Of a stretch of DNA of 64,000 bases, positions 1-8,192 are shown piece after piece. Made by a program: the position numbers and the translations under genes. Source of the stretch: SKKY01 sp965228015. GTDB taxonomy: Bacteria; Bacillota; Peptococcia; Peptococcales; SKKY01. The stretch spans positions 1,364,001 to 1,428,000 of the forward strand of contig OZ245787.1 of the NCBI GenBank assembly GCA_965228015.1, given 5' to 3'. The notes beneath the pieces were generated by a model. That model was not told where the DNA came from, did not search any database, and saw only the letters and a program-made list of their open reading frames with translations. Numbering within the stretch: the stretch's first letter is position 1; the number at the start of each line of letters is the position of its first letter.

Positions 1-345
1 AGGTGCTTGGTTTGCTTGCGGACCATCCATTAGCTTTCACTAACAGCCAGACTATATCTTCAACCATTTCTAGTTGTCGGGCACTTCGAGGGCACCTCTG
101 CCCCTATGGATCTCATTACCATACAATCTTTTGATTGCCTTAGGTAGTGCACCCTAGTCGCTGAACCTTCTCCAACCTTTCGGTACAGGAACTTGGCTGC
201 TGATTATCCAATCTTGCTCATTTTCTAACCTTCACACCTACTGTTTCCAGTTACGTTGTGGTTAGCTGAGTTTCAGGAAGTTCCAGCAATTCACCCAATT
301 ATCATTTAGAGATTGCTCTCCAATGGACCCTTAATCAATTATCTC
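1..345 (-). ncRNA. Group I self-splicing intron (partial) at the flagellin 3' end
   Basis: Read on the minus strand, this stretch has the conserved core of a group I intron. TTGCTG (289-284) can pair with CAGCAG (202-197) as P4. GACTA (159-155) can pair with TAGTC (54-50) as P7, and the latter sits in the hallmark S element AAGATATAGTC (60-50). An R-like GGTTCAGCGACTA lies at 167-155. Extra hairpins between the P7 strands suggest an IA-type intron. The 5' splice site is probably after T346, just inside the last flagellin codons, but P1 was not resolved. The 3' splice site and any homing endonuclease lie beyond the window. Group I introns in flagellin genes are known from thermophilic bacilli. 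Confidence 0.85.
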
Positions 346-1490
346 AGAAGCTGTAACACGCTTTGAGGTTGCTGATTTGCTTGAGCCAACATAGCTTGAG
401 CTGCTTGTTGAAGGATGTTATTCTTAGTAAGCTTCATCATCTCTTGCGCCATGTCTACGTCTCTGATTCGAGATTCAGAAGCTTGGAGGTTTTCAGAAGA
501 AGTATCCAAGTTTTTGATTGTGTGTTCTAATCTGTTTTGCCATGCACCTAATTGTGATCTCTGAGCAGATACTTGAGCAATAGCTTTGTCAACAACTTCA
601 ATATTATTATTAAAAGTTTGTGTGCTCACGTTAACATCAGATATGTCAGTTAGGCCTGTTGCTGTTCCAGTTCCAAGTCCTGAAGTACTCATATTTCCAA
701 TGCTAATTGAAAGTACTATATCTTTATTAGCACCAATTTGTAAATCAGCACTTGTTCCACTAGTTGTCAAAGTAGCACCACCAAACGTTGCATTTTCGAA
801 ATTTGTAGGCCCACCCATAGTCAACTTCAATCCAACTTTGTCAAAGTCTAAAGTTGCACCAGCTAACATTGTGTTTACGTCTCCACCAGTTGCTAAAGTC
901 TCATCTACGGTTATTGTTTGTGTAACTCCACCTAAAGTTGCGCTTATTGTATTTGCACCCTCATCAACAGCTAGTGTTATTGTGCTTCCAGTTGCAACTC
1001 CTTGAGTTTCAATTGAAATACCAACAGAACCCATAGCAGCAAACCCAGTACCACCTGTTACTTTAGTACCAAAAGAGCCATCTAAAAGTGATTTAGTATT
1101 AAACTCAGTTTTTGTGGCAACTCTATCTACTTCTTCTTTAAGAGCGTCAATTTCCTTTTGAATTTCACCTAAATCTGCAGAGGTATTAGTTCCATTGTTG
1201 GCTTGAACAGCTAACTCTCTCATTCTTTGTAACATTTCATGAGTTTCGCCGAGGGCTCCTTCAGCTGTTTGAATAAGAGAAATACCATCCCGAGAGTTTC
1301 TAGAAGCTTGTGTCAAACCACGAATCTGGCCCCTCATTTTTTCAGAGATTGCAAGACCTGCAGCGTCATCGCCAGCACGGTTAATTCTAAGACCTGAAGA
1401 TAATCTTTCTGTTGATTTTGAATTCGCTGTAGTTGTCATACCTAGTTGTCTGTGAGTGTTCATTGCCATTAAGTTGTTATTGATTCTCAT
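339..1490 (-). CDS. hag: Flagellin (filament protein), exon 1 of an intron-containing gene
   Basis: Filament subunit exported by the flagellar type III apparatus. The 383 residues have the conserved flagellin N-terminal D0/D1 part (MRINNNLMAMNTHRQL at the start, roughly 1-135), a short variable middle rich in Gly, Thr and Ala, and the conserved C-terminal part ending in PQSVLQLLR. The C-terminus looks complete, yet the codons after about LeuLeu run into the group I intron, so the final residue or two and the TAA are probably intron-encoded in unspliced RNA and exon-2-encoded after splicing. The start has AAGGAGGA a few bases upstream. It is the last gene of the csrA-fliW-flgLK group and has its own sigma-28-type promoter. 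Confidence 0.95.
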   Translation of the reverse strand: MRINNNLMAMNTHRQLGMTTTANSKSTERLSSGLRINRAGDDAAGLAISEKMRGQIRGLTQASRNSRDGISLIQTAEGALGETHEMLQRMRELAVQANNGTNTSADLGEIQKEIDALKEEVDRVATKTEFNTKSLLDGSFGTKVTGGTGFAAMGSVGISIETQGVATGSTITLAVDEGANTISATLGGVTQTITVDETLATGGDVNTMLAGATLDFDKVGLKLTMGGPTNFENATFGGATLTTSGTSADLQIGANKDIVLSISIGNMSTSGLGTGTATGLTDISDVNVSTQTFNNNIEVVDKAIAQVSAQRSQLGAWQNRLEHTIKNLDTSSENLQASESRIRDVDMAQEMMKLTKNNILQQAAQAMLAQANQQPQSVLQLLR

Positions 1491-1496
1491 TGTAAA

Positions 1497-1533
1497 TTCC
1501 TCCTTGAATTTTTGTTTATGTCCATCCTTGGAC
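1497..1533 (-). promoter_or_regulatory. hag leader with likely CsrA-binding sites
   Basis: The flagellin leader is about 120 nt long. At 1533-1520 it can form the hairpin GTCC-AAGGAT-GGAC, which presents GGA in the loop, the classic CsrA target. A second GGA-containing site is the Shine-Dalgarno itself (AAGGAGGAA, 1505-1497). In Bacillus subtilis, CsrA bound at two such sites blocks hag translation and FliW relieves it. csrA and fliW are the next two genes upstream here. Confidence 0.65.
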
Positions 1534-1619
1534 TATAATATCGCGGCTTTACCGCTGATAATTAAAACCAATTTCAGATCCGGCCGAAATCTTCAACTGG
1601 TTATTATCACTTGTTTAAT

Positions 1620-1646
1620 ATATCGGATAATCTTTTAGAAAGTTTA
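1620..1646 (-). promoter_or_regulatory. Sigma-28 (SigD)-type promoter of hag
   Basis: The minus strand reads TAAA (1646-1643), exactly 15 nt, then TCCGATAT (1627-1620), against the flagellar sigma consensus TAAA-N15-GCCGATAA. The TAAA overlaps the csrA stop codon. Transcription would start near 1613, giving a leader of about 120 nt. Confidence 0.75.
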
Positions 1647-1877
1647 GTCCGAAATTTTAATATTTTTTAATTTATTTAATATTTCATTGTCAATGTGTGA
1701 GGAAGCTTTGTTTGCTTCTAATATTTCGCTGTAAAGTTCTTCTCTGTAAACCTTCACTTCCTTTGGTGCATCAATACCAATTTTTACTGTACCGTCATTT
1801 TTAATTTCATTAATGAATATTTTTATGTTATCCCCAATTATAATACCTTCATCTTTTTTTCTGCTAAGAATTAACAT
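1644..1877 (-). CDS. csrA: Carbon storage regulator CsrA
   Basis: Small dimeric RNA-binding translational repressor of 77 residues, starting MLILSRKKDEG as in the family. A longer in-frame reading upstream is rejected because CsrA proteins start at this Met. It overlaps the end of fliW by 14 bp, so the two are translationally coupled. In the Firmicutes circuit CsrA binds GGA motifs in the hag leader and FliW antagonises it. The C-terminal tail (about residues 50-77) is Lys/Asn-rich, as in Gram-positive CsrA. The hag promoter begins inside its stop codon. Confidence 0.93.
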   Translation of the reverse strand: MLILSRKKDEGIIIGDNIKIFINEIKNDGTVKIGIDAPKEVKVYREELYSEILEANKASSHIDNEILNKLKNIKISD

Positions 1878-2301
1878 TTTGGAATATCCTGTGTTTTGTC
1901 TCGTAATCTGTGCCGTCAAGAATTACCTGCTTGGCAAGTCTTTTCTCTGCATTAATAATTATTGGGGCAACCAGATTGGCACTTATGTCTTCTACCTTGT
2001 CGGGGATAACAAGGAAAACAAATGCTAAAATATCTTCTGGCTTTTCTATTTCCAGTTCCTGGAGTACATCTTCATTAAGCTCAATGTCATAATCAGGCTT
2101 GAAGGTAAAAGGATCTGTCAGAATAAAACCTAAAGATTCTTCTTCTGTTGATTGCAAAAGCTTGAAAGGAAAATCATTTTCTTCCGGGTCAATAATAAAA
2201 AACTTTTTGTAATTTTCAAATGCAAAAGGACCTTGAACAAAATTAATTATTTTATCTTCAGCTACCTCAACTTCGCCCATATTAAGAACCATTACTTTCA
2301 T
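1864..2301 (-). CDS. fliW: Flagellar assembly factor FliW
   Basis: FliW binds free flagellin and, when released, binds CsrA, linking flagellin export to flagellin translation. The 145-residue length is normal for the family. The conserved segment around residues 75-110 (LGFILTDPF, then the EDILAFVFLVIP region) is present. It sits between the yviE-like gene and csrA, the same order as in Bacillus subtilis (yviE-fliW-csrA-hag). No lesion is seen. A GGAG-type ribosome binding site lies just before the ATG. Confidence 0.93.
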   Translation of the reverse strand: MKVMVLNMGEVEVAEDKIINFVQGPFAFENYKKFFIIDPEENDFPFKLLQSTEEESLGFILTDPFTFKPDYDIELNEDVLQELEIEKPEDILAFVFLVIPDKVEDISANLVAPIIINAEKRLAKQVILDGTDYETKHRIFQNVNS

Positions 2302-2312
2302 TCTTTCATCTC

Positions 2313-2855
2313 CTAAACTTTTGTGTTTATATATTGGAAATTAATACTTGGAAATTGTTCCATGTATATATCTACCCCGCCGGGGGAATAATTAAACTGG
2401 CTTTCGCTTATATTGTAGGTTCTTTGAGAGCCTCCCAGCTGCCAGTAAATATCTTTTTCTAAATTAACGAAATCAATTTCAGGGCGGGACTGGGGAATAA
2501 ACTTCATGTTGAAGTCTGCCCTGGTTGGCAGCTTGCTCATTACAATTTGCTGGACTGAATTTCCGTAAGGTGGGCGGGCCATCATGTCTCCCTCCCGGGC
2601 ACGGCGGGCAGTTCCTTCCATGGCATACTGACGACCAAGATCTGCGTATTCCTGATTAAGCATAAATATAGTTTTTAGACCAGCCTCCGCAAAGGGAACA
2701 GTCTGGTCTATTCTTATTTGAGGCAAACCTTCAGAAACTTCCATTTGAGCTTTTTGGGTTGTCATATCCCACTGACCCTTTGCCTGAGTATATTCAATTT
2801 TTGCGTTGTTTATCTGAAAGCTAAGCTGGACTTTTTGTGTTGTTCCCTGAATCAT
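2313..2855 (-). CDS. YviE-like flagellar operon protein (DUF6470 type)
   Basis: This 180-residue soluble protein has no signal peptide or membrane segment. Its position between flgL and fliW, its length and its start (MIQGTTQKVQLSFQINNAKIEY) match the YviE/DUF6470 proteins found in this place in Bacillus and Clostridia flagellar operons. Their molecular role is unclear. The middle has an Arg/Met-rich stretch (about 78-95) and the C-terminal half is rich in aromatic residues. The assignment rests on gene order plus general resemblance. Confidence 0.7.
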   Translation of the reverse strand: MIQGTTQKVQLSFQINNAKIEYTQAKGQWDMTTQKAQMEVSEGLPQIRIDQTVPFAEAGLKTIFMLNQEYADLGRQYAMEGTARRAREGDMMARPPYGNSVQQIVMSKLPTRADFNMKFIPQSRPEIDFVNLEKDIYWQLGGSQRTYNISESQFNYSPGGVDIYMEQFPSINFQYINTKV

Positions 2856-2883
2856 TTAAATACCCCACAGGGTTTAAATTATA

Positions 2884-3780
2884 TTATCTTAAGAAGTCTA
2901 CAAGGGTTGTTTGAATAATTCTTGCCCCTGCAGCTAAAGTTGCATTGTAAACGTTTTCCTGCTCTTTGAGTCTTATAATAACTTCTGTCATATCTGCATC
3001 CTCAGTATCACTTAGAACCTTTGTATAACTAAGTTCAGCTGCATCAAGACGACTCATGGTCATGTCAATTCTGTTTGATTTAGCACCAATTTCACTGCGG
3101 GCAGATAGAATTGTGTTTATGTGACCATCTATAAGAGCTATATCTGAATCTATTTCATCAAAGTCACCATTTCTTAAATCTGTCGAAAATTTCTGTAAAG
3201 TTGCAAACACACTGTTTGGATTTCCAGGTGTGTCATCAATACCAAAAATCTTTTTTCCATCCAAATTTAAATCTGTAGTAATTCCTTCGCCTATTTCTAT
3301 CTGCATAATATTATTGTTACCTGTCCAAGTATTTGTTCCTAAATCATATATTTTTATATTTGTATTTGTTCCCCCGAAAATATACCTGTCACTATTTTGA
3401 GAATTTGCTAATACCTCCAACTCTTCAACAAGTTGATCTGCTTCATCAACAATTGCACTCAAAGAGCCCTCATCATTAGTACCATTCGCCCCTTTTACTG
3501 CAAGTTCTCTCACACGCTGCATAATATCCCCCATGGAAATAAGGGAATCCTCTGATTTTTCAAGCCAGGATTTTGCTGTTGTGGCGTTATCTTTAAACTG
3601 TTCATTTTGAGCAAGTTTGGTTCTCATTCTTAGGGTAGTAATGTTCCCGGATGGGTTGTCTAAAGGACGGTTGATTTTACGCCCTGTTGTTGCCATATTT
3701 TGATATTTATCCATTCCATCCATAGTTTGGAACATATTTCTAAGCATGTTATTTGACAAAACCTTATTTGTAATTCTCAT
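2884..3780 (-). CDS. flgL: Flagellar hook-filament junction protein FlgL (HAP3)
   Basis: FlgL joins the FlgK ring to the flagellin filament. The 298 residues show the flagellin-like N-terminal helix domain (MRITNKVLSNNMLRNMF, with TTGRKINRPLDNPSG at about 31-45) and a flagellin-like C-terminus ending in TTLVDFLR. The middle (about 135-225) is the variable beta region. It follows flgK by 15 bp and the length is normal. No lesion was found. Confidence 0.94.
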   Translation of the reverse strand: MRITNKVLSNNMLRNMFQTMDGMDKYQNMATTGRKINRPLDNPSGNITTLRMRTKLAQNEQFKDNATTAKSWLEKSEDSLISMGDIMQRVRELAVKGANGTNDEGSLSAIVDEADQLVEELEVLANSQNSDRYIFGGTNTNIKIYDLGTNTWTGNNNIMQIEIGEGITTDLNLDGKKIFGIDDTPGNPNSVFATLQKFSTDLRNGDFDEIDSDIALIDGHINTILSARSEIGAKSNRIDMTMSRLDAAELSYTKVLSDTEDADMTEVIIRLKEQENVYNATLAAGARIIQTTLVDFLR

Positions 3781-3795
3781 CTATTTACGCCCTCC

Positions 3796-5547
3796 TTAGA
3801 GTCCTACACGGCCAAGTCTGTTAACCAAGACATCAAGCATTTCATTTACTGTTGTTAAAAATCTTGCCGAAGAATTATATGCTTGCTGGAACTGAATCAT
3901 GTTTGTCATTTCTTCGTCCAAGGACACTCCCATTACGTATTTTCTTTGGGTGTTAATTTGGCTAACCAAAAGTTCCTGATTGTTTGCCATATTTTTTGCC
4001 TTATTAGCATTAATTCCAATATCACCAATCATCGAACGATAATAGTCGTCTACTGTAAAGCCATTGATCGCGCTTTTGTCATACTTAATCTGGGCCAACT
4101 TAAGGGCGTTGCTACCGTCACCAATTCCGTTTTGCGGGTTTGCAACTGAATACTTAGCAGCTGCCACTTTAGAGACATCATCAATTAAATCTGGATTTAC
4201 TGAAATATTGCTTGCCGAAAAATCAGCGGATGGGTTTGCACCACCGGCAATAGCAAAATTTGTATCTACTATTTCTGCAGAATTTGTACTCCCCATATTT
4301 AAAAAGATTTTTTCTATAAAACCTGCTGTTTCGAGTTGCTGATTGATCATATCTTGAAGCTCTGACTTTGTAAAATCTGAGTTTGCCCAGTCATCAGTAA
4401 TGGTTAGAGTACTAGTGCCTGCATCCCAATTTGTAGAAGTTGCGCCAGTTGCAAAAACTATATTTACTCCATTCAACTCTGTTGAATTTCCCTGGGTTGT
4501 AATTACAGGGTCAAAAACTCCCCAGGTTGCACCTCCAATTGATCTCCCTGGGCTTCCTACTGTCTGCCCTGGGATTGTGAAGAATGGAATTCCTGTATCT
4601 GTATCTCCGTCTAGTCCAAAACCGCTTTGGTGAACTAGGTTTGTCTTTTCCGCAAAGGCTTTTGCTGCTGTATCAAGTTGACCAATATAGCTATCGACTA
4701 CCATATCTCTGGCATCAATTAAGGCTTTCATTTCGCCGTTTTTTGCCTGGAAATCTGATCCATTAGCCCATTTTACGTCAAACATGCCATCGGCACGGGG
4801 TGAGCTTTGAATTGTATTATATGTTGTTGTATATACAAGGGCCTGACCACCAACAAAGATGTTCATGCCTCCTCTATTATCTTCAGTTATATCAATATTT
4901 ACAATTTTAGATAATTCTTCAACCAATAGGTCTCTCTGATCTCTAAAGTCGTTGGCCATTCTGCCGTCGGACTCTGAACGAATAATTTGCAGGTTTATAT
5001 CGGCAATTCTTGTTGAAAGAGAATTTATATCAGAAACCTTGTTTTGAAGGTTAAATCCAATATTTTCTTTTAGTAATGCCATTCGGTCATACAGATGGTT
5101 AAAGCTGTCTGCTGCAGTAATACCCTTTTGAATTACAGTTGTTCGGATCGCAGAACTTTCCGGATCTTTTGACAAGTCCTGCCAGGAACTCCAAAAGTCG
5201 TCCATAGACTGTCTTAAACTGCCGTCGATGGGCTCGTTTAGAATATCTTCAATTTTTGTATAAGTATTAAAAGTCAAATCCCAGTATCCTTTGTTGTTAC
5301 TTTCGTTACGGTATTGCTGGTCAAGGAATTTGTCTCTGATTCTTTCCACATTAATAATGTCCACGCCACTTCCAATATAACCATTGGGAGTATACATGGG
5401 CATATCTGTAACCATAACAGCGCGCTGTCTGGAGAATCCTTCTGTATTTGCATTTGCTATATTGTGTCCTGTTACGTCCAGGGCTCTTTGTTGTGCAGCT
5501 ACCCCTTTGTAACCAAGGTTAAGTCCATAAAATGATGATCTTACCAT
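3796..5547 (-). CDS. flgK: Flagellar hook-associated protein FlgK (HAP1)
   Basis: FlgK forms the first junction ring between hook and filament. The 583 residues start with the rod/hook-family N-terminal motif (about residues 8-37, with ALDVTGHNIANANTEGFSRQ) and end with the conserved C-terminal helix (SLDEEMTNMIQFQQAYNSSARF). The centre is the less conserved domain of HAP1. It lies between flgN, its export chaperone, and flgL, its assembly partner, with short spacers. An AAGGAGG ribosome binding site precedes the ATG. Confidence 0.95.
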   Translation of the reverse strand: MVRSSFYGLNLGYKGVAAQQRALDVTGHNIANANTEGFSRQRAVMVTDMPMYTPNGYIGSGVDIINVERIRDKFLDQQYRNESNNKGYWDLTFNTYTKIEDILNEPIDGSLRQSMDDFWSSWQDLSKDPESSAIRTTVIQKGITAADSFNHLYDRMALLKENIGFNLQNKVSDINSLSTRIADINLQIIRSESDGRMANDFRDQRDLLVEELSKIVNIDITEDNRGGMNIFVGGQALVYTTTYNTIQSSPRADGMFDVKWANGSDFQAKNGEMKALIDARDMVVDSYIGQLDTAAKAFAEKTNLVHQSGFGLDGDTDTGIPFFTIPGQTVGSPGRSIGGATWGVFDPVITTQGNSTELNGVNIVFATGATSTNWDAGTSTLTITDDWANSDFTKSELQDMINQQLETAGFIEKIFLNMGSTNSAEIVDTNFAIAGGANPSADFSASNISVNPDLIDDVSKVAAAKYSVANPQNGIGDGSNALKLAQIKYDKSAINGFTVDDYYRSMIGDIGINANKAKNMANNQELLVSQINTQRKYVMGVSLDEEMTNMIQFQQAYNSSARFLTTVNEMLDVLVNRLGRVGL

Positions 5548-5557
5548 TTTGGCCTCC

Positions 5558-6046
5558 TTAAATTTTCCGGTCTAATAAATTGCGGGCTTTGCTTTGAGCC
5601 CCTTCACATTTTTTATCTTTTGAATAGTTGTTGCTTTCATCTGCACCTGTAATTGTATTAATTGTAACATTAACAAAGCGTAGGGCCTGTTTAAGTAAAT
5701 CGGCATTTTCGGAGTTGGTTTCTTGCAGTTCCCCAAGAACTTTCATAAGTTCTTTTGTTTCTTTCTCGATAAGTGCCTGGACTCCTTCGGGGAATCTGAA
5801 TTTTAGTTCTTCTAATGTAAAGCTAAGGGCATCGTCGCCATATATTTCCGGATTATTTTCGATGTTGCTTATTCTTTGTGATTCCAGGGCGGAAATATCT
5901 TTAATGAGCTTTTCTTCCTCTTTGTTAAGGGATTCAATAGCCTCCAGATTGTTCTGGATTATGGCTCGTTGCTTTTCTCTGGCTTTTTCCAGGAGAATTT
6001 TATATTGGTTTGTTTGCTCAGTTAAATTTTCCAATAGTTGCTTCAT
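5558..6046 (-). CDS. flgN: Flagellar export chaperone FlgN
   Basis: FlgN-type chaperones hold FlgK and FlgL monomers for export. The 162-residue protein is almost entirely helical, with a long heptad-rich N-terminal coiled coil (about 1-65) and a second helix near residues 85-125, which is the FlgN architecture. It sits between flgM and flgK, the position of yvyG (flgN) in Bacillus subtilis. The last 30 residues are Lys/Ser/Asn-rich and probably disordered. Confidence 0.88.
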   Translation of the reverse strand: MKQLLENLTEQTNQYKILLEKAREKQRAIIQNNLEAIESLNKEEEKLIKDISALESQRISNIENNPEIYGDDALSFTLEELKFRFPEGVQALIEKETKELMKVLGELQETNSENADLLKQALRFVNVTINTITGADESNNYSKDKKCEGAQSKARNLLDRKI

Positions 6047-6076
6047 AAACCCGGGTGCTCCCTTCCTTAGCCTTAA

Positions 6077-6358
6077 TTAGAATTTGCGTTCCATTCTTTC
6101 GATAAGCTTATCTACCAGTTTTTCATCATCCACTTTGTAAGTGTTGTTGGCAATAGCTTCTTTTAGTGCAGTGACTTTTTCTTCTCTGATGTCGAGAGAT
6201 TTTTTTACAGCCTGAAGTACGGCACTGAATGTTTTTGCTTCTTGAGATACACTCATTGCATCCTGCTCACCAGATTTAGATTTGATTTCTTGTTTTGGAG
6301 ATACTTTGCCTTTGCTGTTGTAGGCGTTCATTGCTCCTTGAAGATATTGGATTTTCAT
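6077..6358 (-). CDS. flgM: Anti-sigma-28 factor FlgM
   Basis: FlgM holds the flagellar sigma factor inactive until the hook is complete, then is exported. The 93-residue length, the polar disordered N-terminal half, and the C-terminal helices (SVSQEAKTFSAVLQAVKKSLD, then a region with VDKLIERMERKF at the end) fit the family. It has its own sigma-28-type promoter 43-69 bp upstream, the usual arrangement that lets the sigma factor produce its own inhibitor. A GGAAGGA ribosome binding site precedes the ATG. Confidence 0.9.
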   Translation of the reverse strand: MKIQYLQGAMNAYNSKGKVSPKQEIKSKSGEQDAMSVSQEAKTFSAVLQAVKKSLDIREEKVTALKEAIANNTYKVDDEKLVDKLIERMERKF

Positions 6359-6380
6359 TTTGCATAGTCCTTCCTTTCCA

Positions 6381-6415
6381 TAAAAAATGCCTTACCTAAG
6401 TTATCGGTAAGGCAT
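6381..6415 (-). terminator. Intrinsic terminator between yvyF-like gene and flgM
   Basis: A perfect 10-bp stem (ATGCCTTACC at 6387-6396 with GGTAAGGCAT at 6406-6415) has a 9-nt loop and is followed on the minus strand by TTTTTTA. It should stop part of the read-through from upstream genes before flgM. Confidence 0.75.
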
Positions 6416-6427
6416 TTTAATTCTTTA
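6401..6427 (-). promoter_or_regulatory. Sigma-28 (SigD)-type promoter of flgM, overlapping a terminator
   Basis: The minus strand reads TAAA (6427-6424), 15 nt, then ACCGATAA (6408-6401), a 7/8 match to GCCGATAA with ideal spacing. The -10 box lies in the first arm and loop of the terminator hairpin. Transcripts starting near 6394 would lack the complete hairpin, whereas read-through transcripts from yvyF would contain it. Confidence 0.75.
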
Positions 6428-6466
6428 GTTGTAAAGAGAAATTGATTGGAAATTTTTTGATCAAAT

Positions 6467-6862
6467 TTAATCTTTACGGGTATGGAACTTTGGTCCACTT
6501 CTTTCGTTCTCGAGGCTTGCCTTCATTTCTTGACTGACTCTTGATAAGTCACTGGCTAACTCTTTGCTGCAGTTAGGACAGTGGGTGCCTAAATAAATTC
6601 CTACGCCACACTTTACACATTTGAGGGGAGCCTCCTTGAGACCTTTGGGTTCAATTCTTCCTTCACGAATCCACTGAATAATTTTATCCTCCTCTACACC
6701 CGCATCCTCAGCTAATTCGATGATTGAAATATTGGGGTTATCTCTCAAGTGGATGCGGACCTTTTGAAATCCCTCCTCCGCCTCTTTGATACACGCGGGA
6801 CAGAGATTCGTTCTTATGTAGTTGAATAAGCGGCCACAGTTGGGGCAGTTTCTAACTTCCAT
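6467..6862 (-). CDS. YvyF-like zinc-ribbon flagellar operon protein
   Basis: This 131-residue protein starts at MEVRNCPNCGR, chosen because AGGAGGATTA lies just upstream. Upstream in-frame codons would extend it into the IS3 terminal repeat. It has an N-terminal zinc ribbon (CPNCG at 5-9, CPAC at about 21-24), a central helix-turn-helix-like part (about residues 40-70), and a second zinc ribbon (CVKCG, CPNC at about 85-105). The family is found next to flgM and comFC in Firmicutes (yvyF) and is thought to act in flagellar gene control. An IS3 element now lies only 24 bp upstream of its start. Confidence 0.85.
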   Translation of the reverse strand: MEVRNCPNCGRLFNYIRTNLCPACIKEAEEGFQKVRIHLRDNPNISIIELAEDAGVEEDKIIQWIREGRIEPKGLKEAPLKCVKCGVGIYLGTHCPNCSKELASDLSRVSQEMKASLENERSGPKFHTRKD

Positions 6863-6959
6863 ATTAATCCTCCTTCGGGGACAGTTTGGTGTGACCCCCA
6901 AAAAGGGTACACTTCTGGGACAGTAAATTTCACCAAATTAATTAAATGAAAAAATCTGT

Positions 6960-8126
6960 TTATAGAAACCTTGGAGGGACACCTCCAAGGTTTCTATGCG
7001 TCCTGTCATTTATATAAAATTTAATGTAATCTTCAGTAATTTCTTTTATATCTTTAAAACTTTTGATTCTTTTCTTGTAGAGATTAATACTTTCTGTTTT
7101 GTAATGGCTAAAGAAACTTTCAATCTTCGCATTATCCCAGCAATTTCCTCTTCTGGACATACTTTAAACTGCTCCTAAAGACTTTAAATAGCTGGAATAT
7201 TCTTTGCTTGTGTATTGAACACCTTGATCACTATGGATAACAGTATTCTTAATACCTATCTTTTTTGAAAGTTTTTCAATAGTTTTTACAGTCAGCTTGC
7301 TGTCAGGATTCTTACTGTATTCCCAGCTTACTGGCTCATTGTTAAACAGATCTAGGGCAACACACAGATATAGCTTAGAGTTTCTGTAAGGAATACAGGT
7401 AATATCTGTGGCTATTTTTTCTCCTGGGCGACTTGCCTTAAAATCCCTGTTTAATATATTGGCTTTGAATTGTTTATCATCTTGAATCCTATTCTTTTTT
7501 CTTCTGATTCTGGATCTGAGATTGTTTTCCTGCATTATTCTTTGAATCTTTTTATGATTAACAACTATTTTAAACGCATTTCTTAGCTCATTTCCTATTC
7601 TTCTGTAACCAAAAATTCCTTTTGATTTGTTATATATTTGAATAATTATTTTCTCAATGGAATCTTCTTTTTTTATTGGTTTGTCTCTGAAATTGCAATA
7701 GGCTTTTCTTTTTACTCCAGCAATTTCGCAAAGAAATTTTACTGTATATTTAAATTCCAAAGCAAATATAGCTCTGTACTTTAGCTCCCTGACTTTTGTT
7801 TTTTTAGAAATAAAGGGCTGTAAATGCTCTAATTGTTCGTAGTATTCAATTTTAGCATAAAGATGTTCTATTTCTTTTTCGTATTCAATTTCTCTTTGTG
7901 TTTTCTCAGGAAAATCTATTTTATCTGACCTGATTTTTATCTTATCCGGATCTTTCTTAGCTTCTGTTGGAAGAAGTCCTTTTTCTTTTAATTGTTTTTC
8001 CCAATTAAGAACAAGATTTTTTGAAGATAAATTGTACTTTGCAGTAATCTTTCTTGCCCCAAGATTGCTTTCGTAATATTCCTTAATTACAGAGAGTTTA
8101 AATTCATTAGAATAGTTCTTTGTCAT
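6960..8126 (-). pseudogene. IS3-family transposase, copy 1, nonsense mutation
   Basis: Starting at 8126, the reading frame has an N-terminal helix-turn-helix (about 1-45), a coiled linker, a second HTH and the integrase core with the DDE residues in DITCIP, HSDQGVQYTS and ESFFSHYK. It is one fused frame of about 387 codons rather than separate orfA and orfB. Codon 321 is TAA (GAV*SMSRRGN) where copy 2 has CAA, so the catalytic Glu lies after the stop. The remainder (6960-7160) is otherwise intact and ends GGVPPRFL. One C-to-T change would explain the defect. Confidence 0.9.
6962..6997. repeat. Perfect 16-bp inverted repeat at the 3' end of IS3 copy 1
   Basis: ATAGAAACCTTGGAGG (6962-6977) pairs with CCTCCAAGGTTTCTAT (6982-6997) around a 4-nt loop. 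It covers the last transposase codons and stop. Copy 2 has the same hairpin with compensating changes in both arms (17931-17964). Confidence 0.85.
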
Positions 8127-8192
8127 TAAAATCAGCCCCCAAAATTAGTATATCTTACTGTCCCAATTTTGTGTAATTTTTGGGGGGTGTCC

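Larger units (their letters stand above)
6887..8192 (-). mobile_element. IS3-family insertion sequence, copy 1
   Basis: The element is about 1.3 kb with imperfect terminal inverted repeats. The 6887 end starts TGGTGTGACCCCCAAAAAGG and the other end (minus strand) contains CCCCCAAAAATTACAC followed by the shared GGGACAGTAA. The outermost bases at 8186-8192 differ from those of copy 2. It sits between comFC and the yvyF-like gene, which are adjacent in other Firmicutes. Its transposase carries a nonsense codon. No clear 3-4 bp target duplication was found. Confidence 0.85.

Noticed and set aside
1..345. A frameshifted gene downstream of flagellin
   Set aside because: There is no credible translation, while the group I core elements explain the sequence.
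586..1005. Open frame opposite the flagellin gene, and many similar open frames opposite flgK, gyrB, mnmE and others
   Set aside because: They are antisense shadows of well-supported genes, with low-complexity translations and no ribosome sites.
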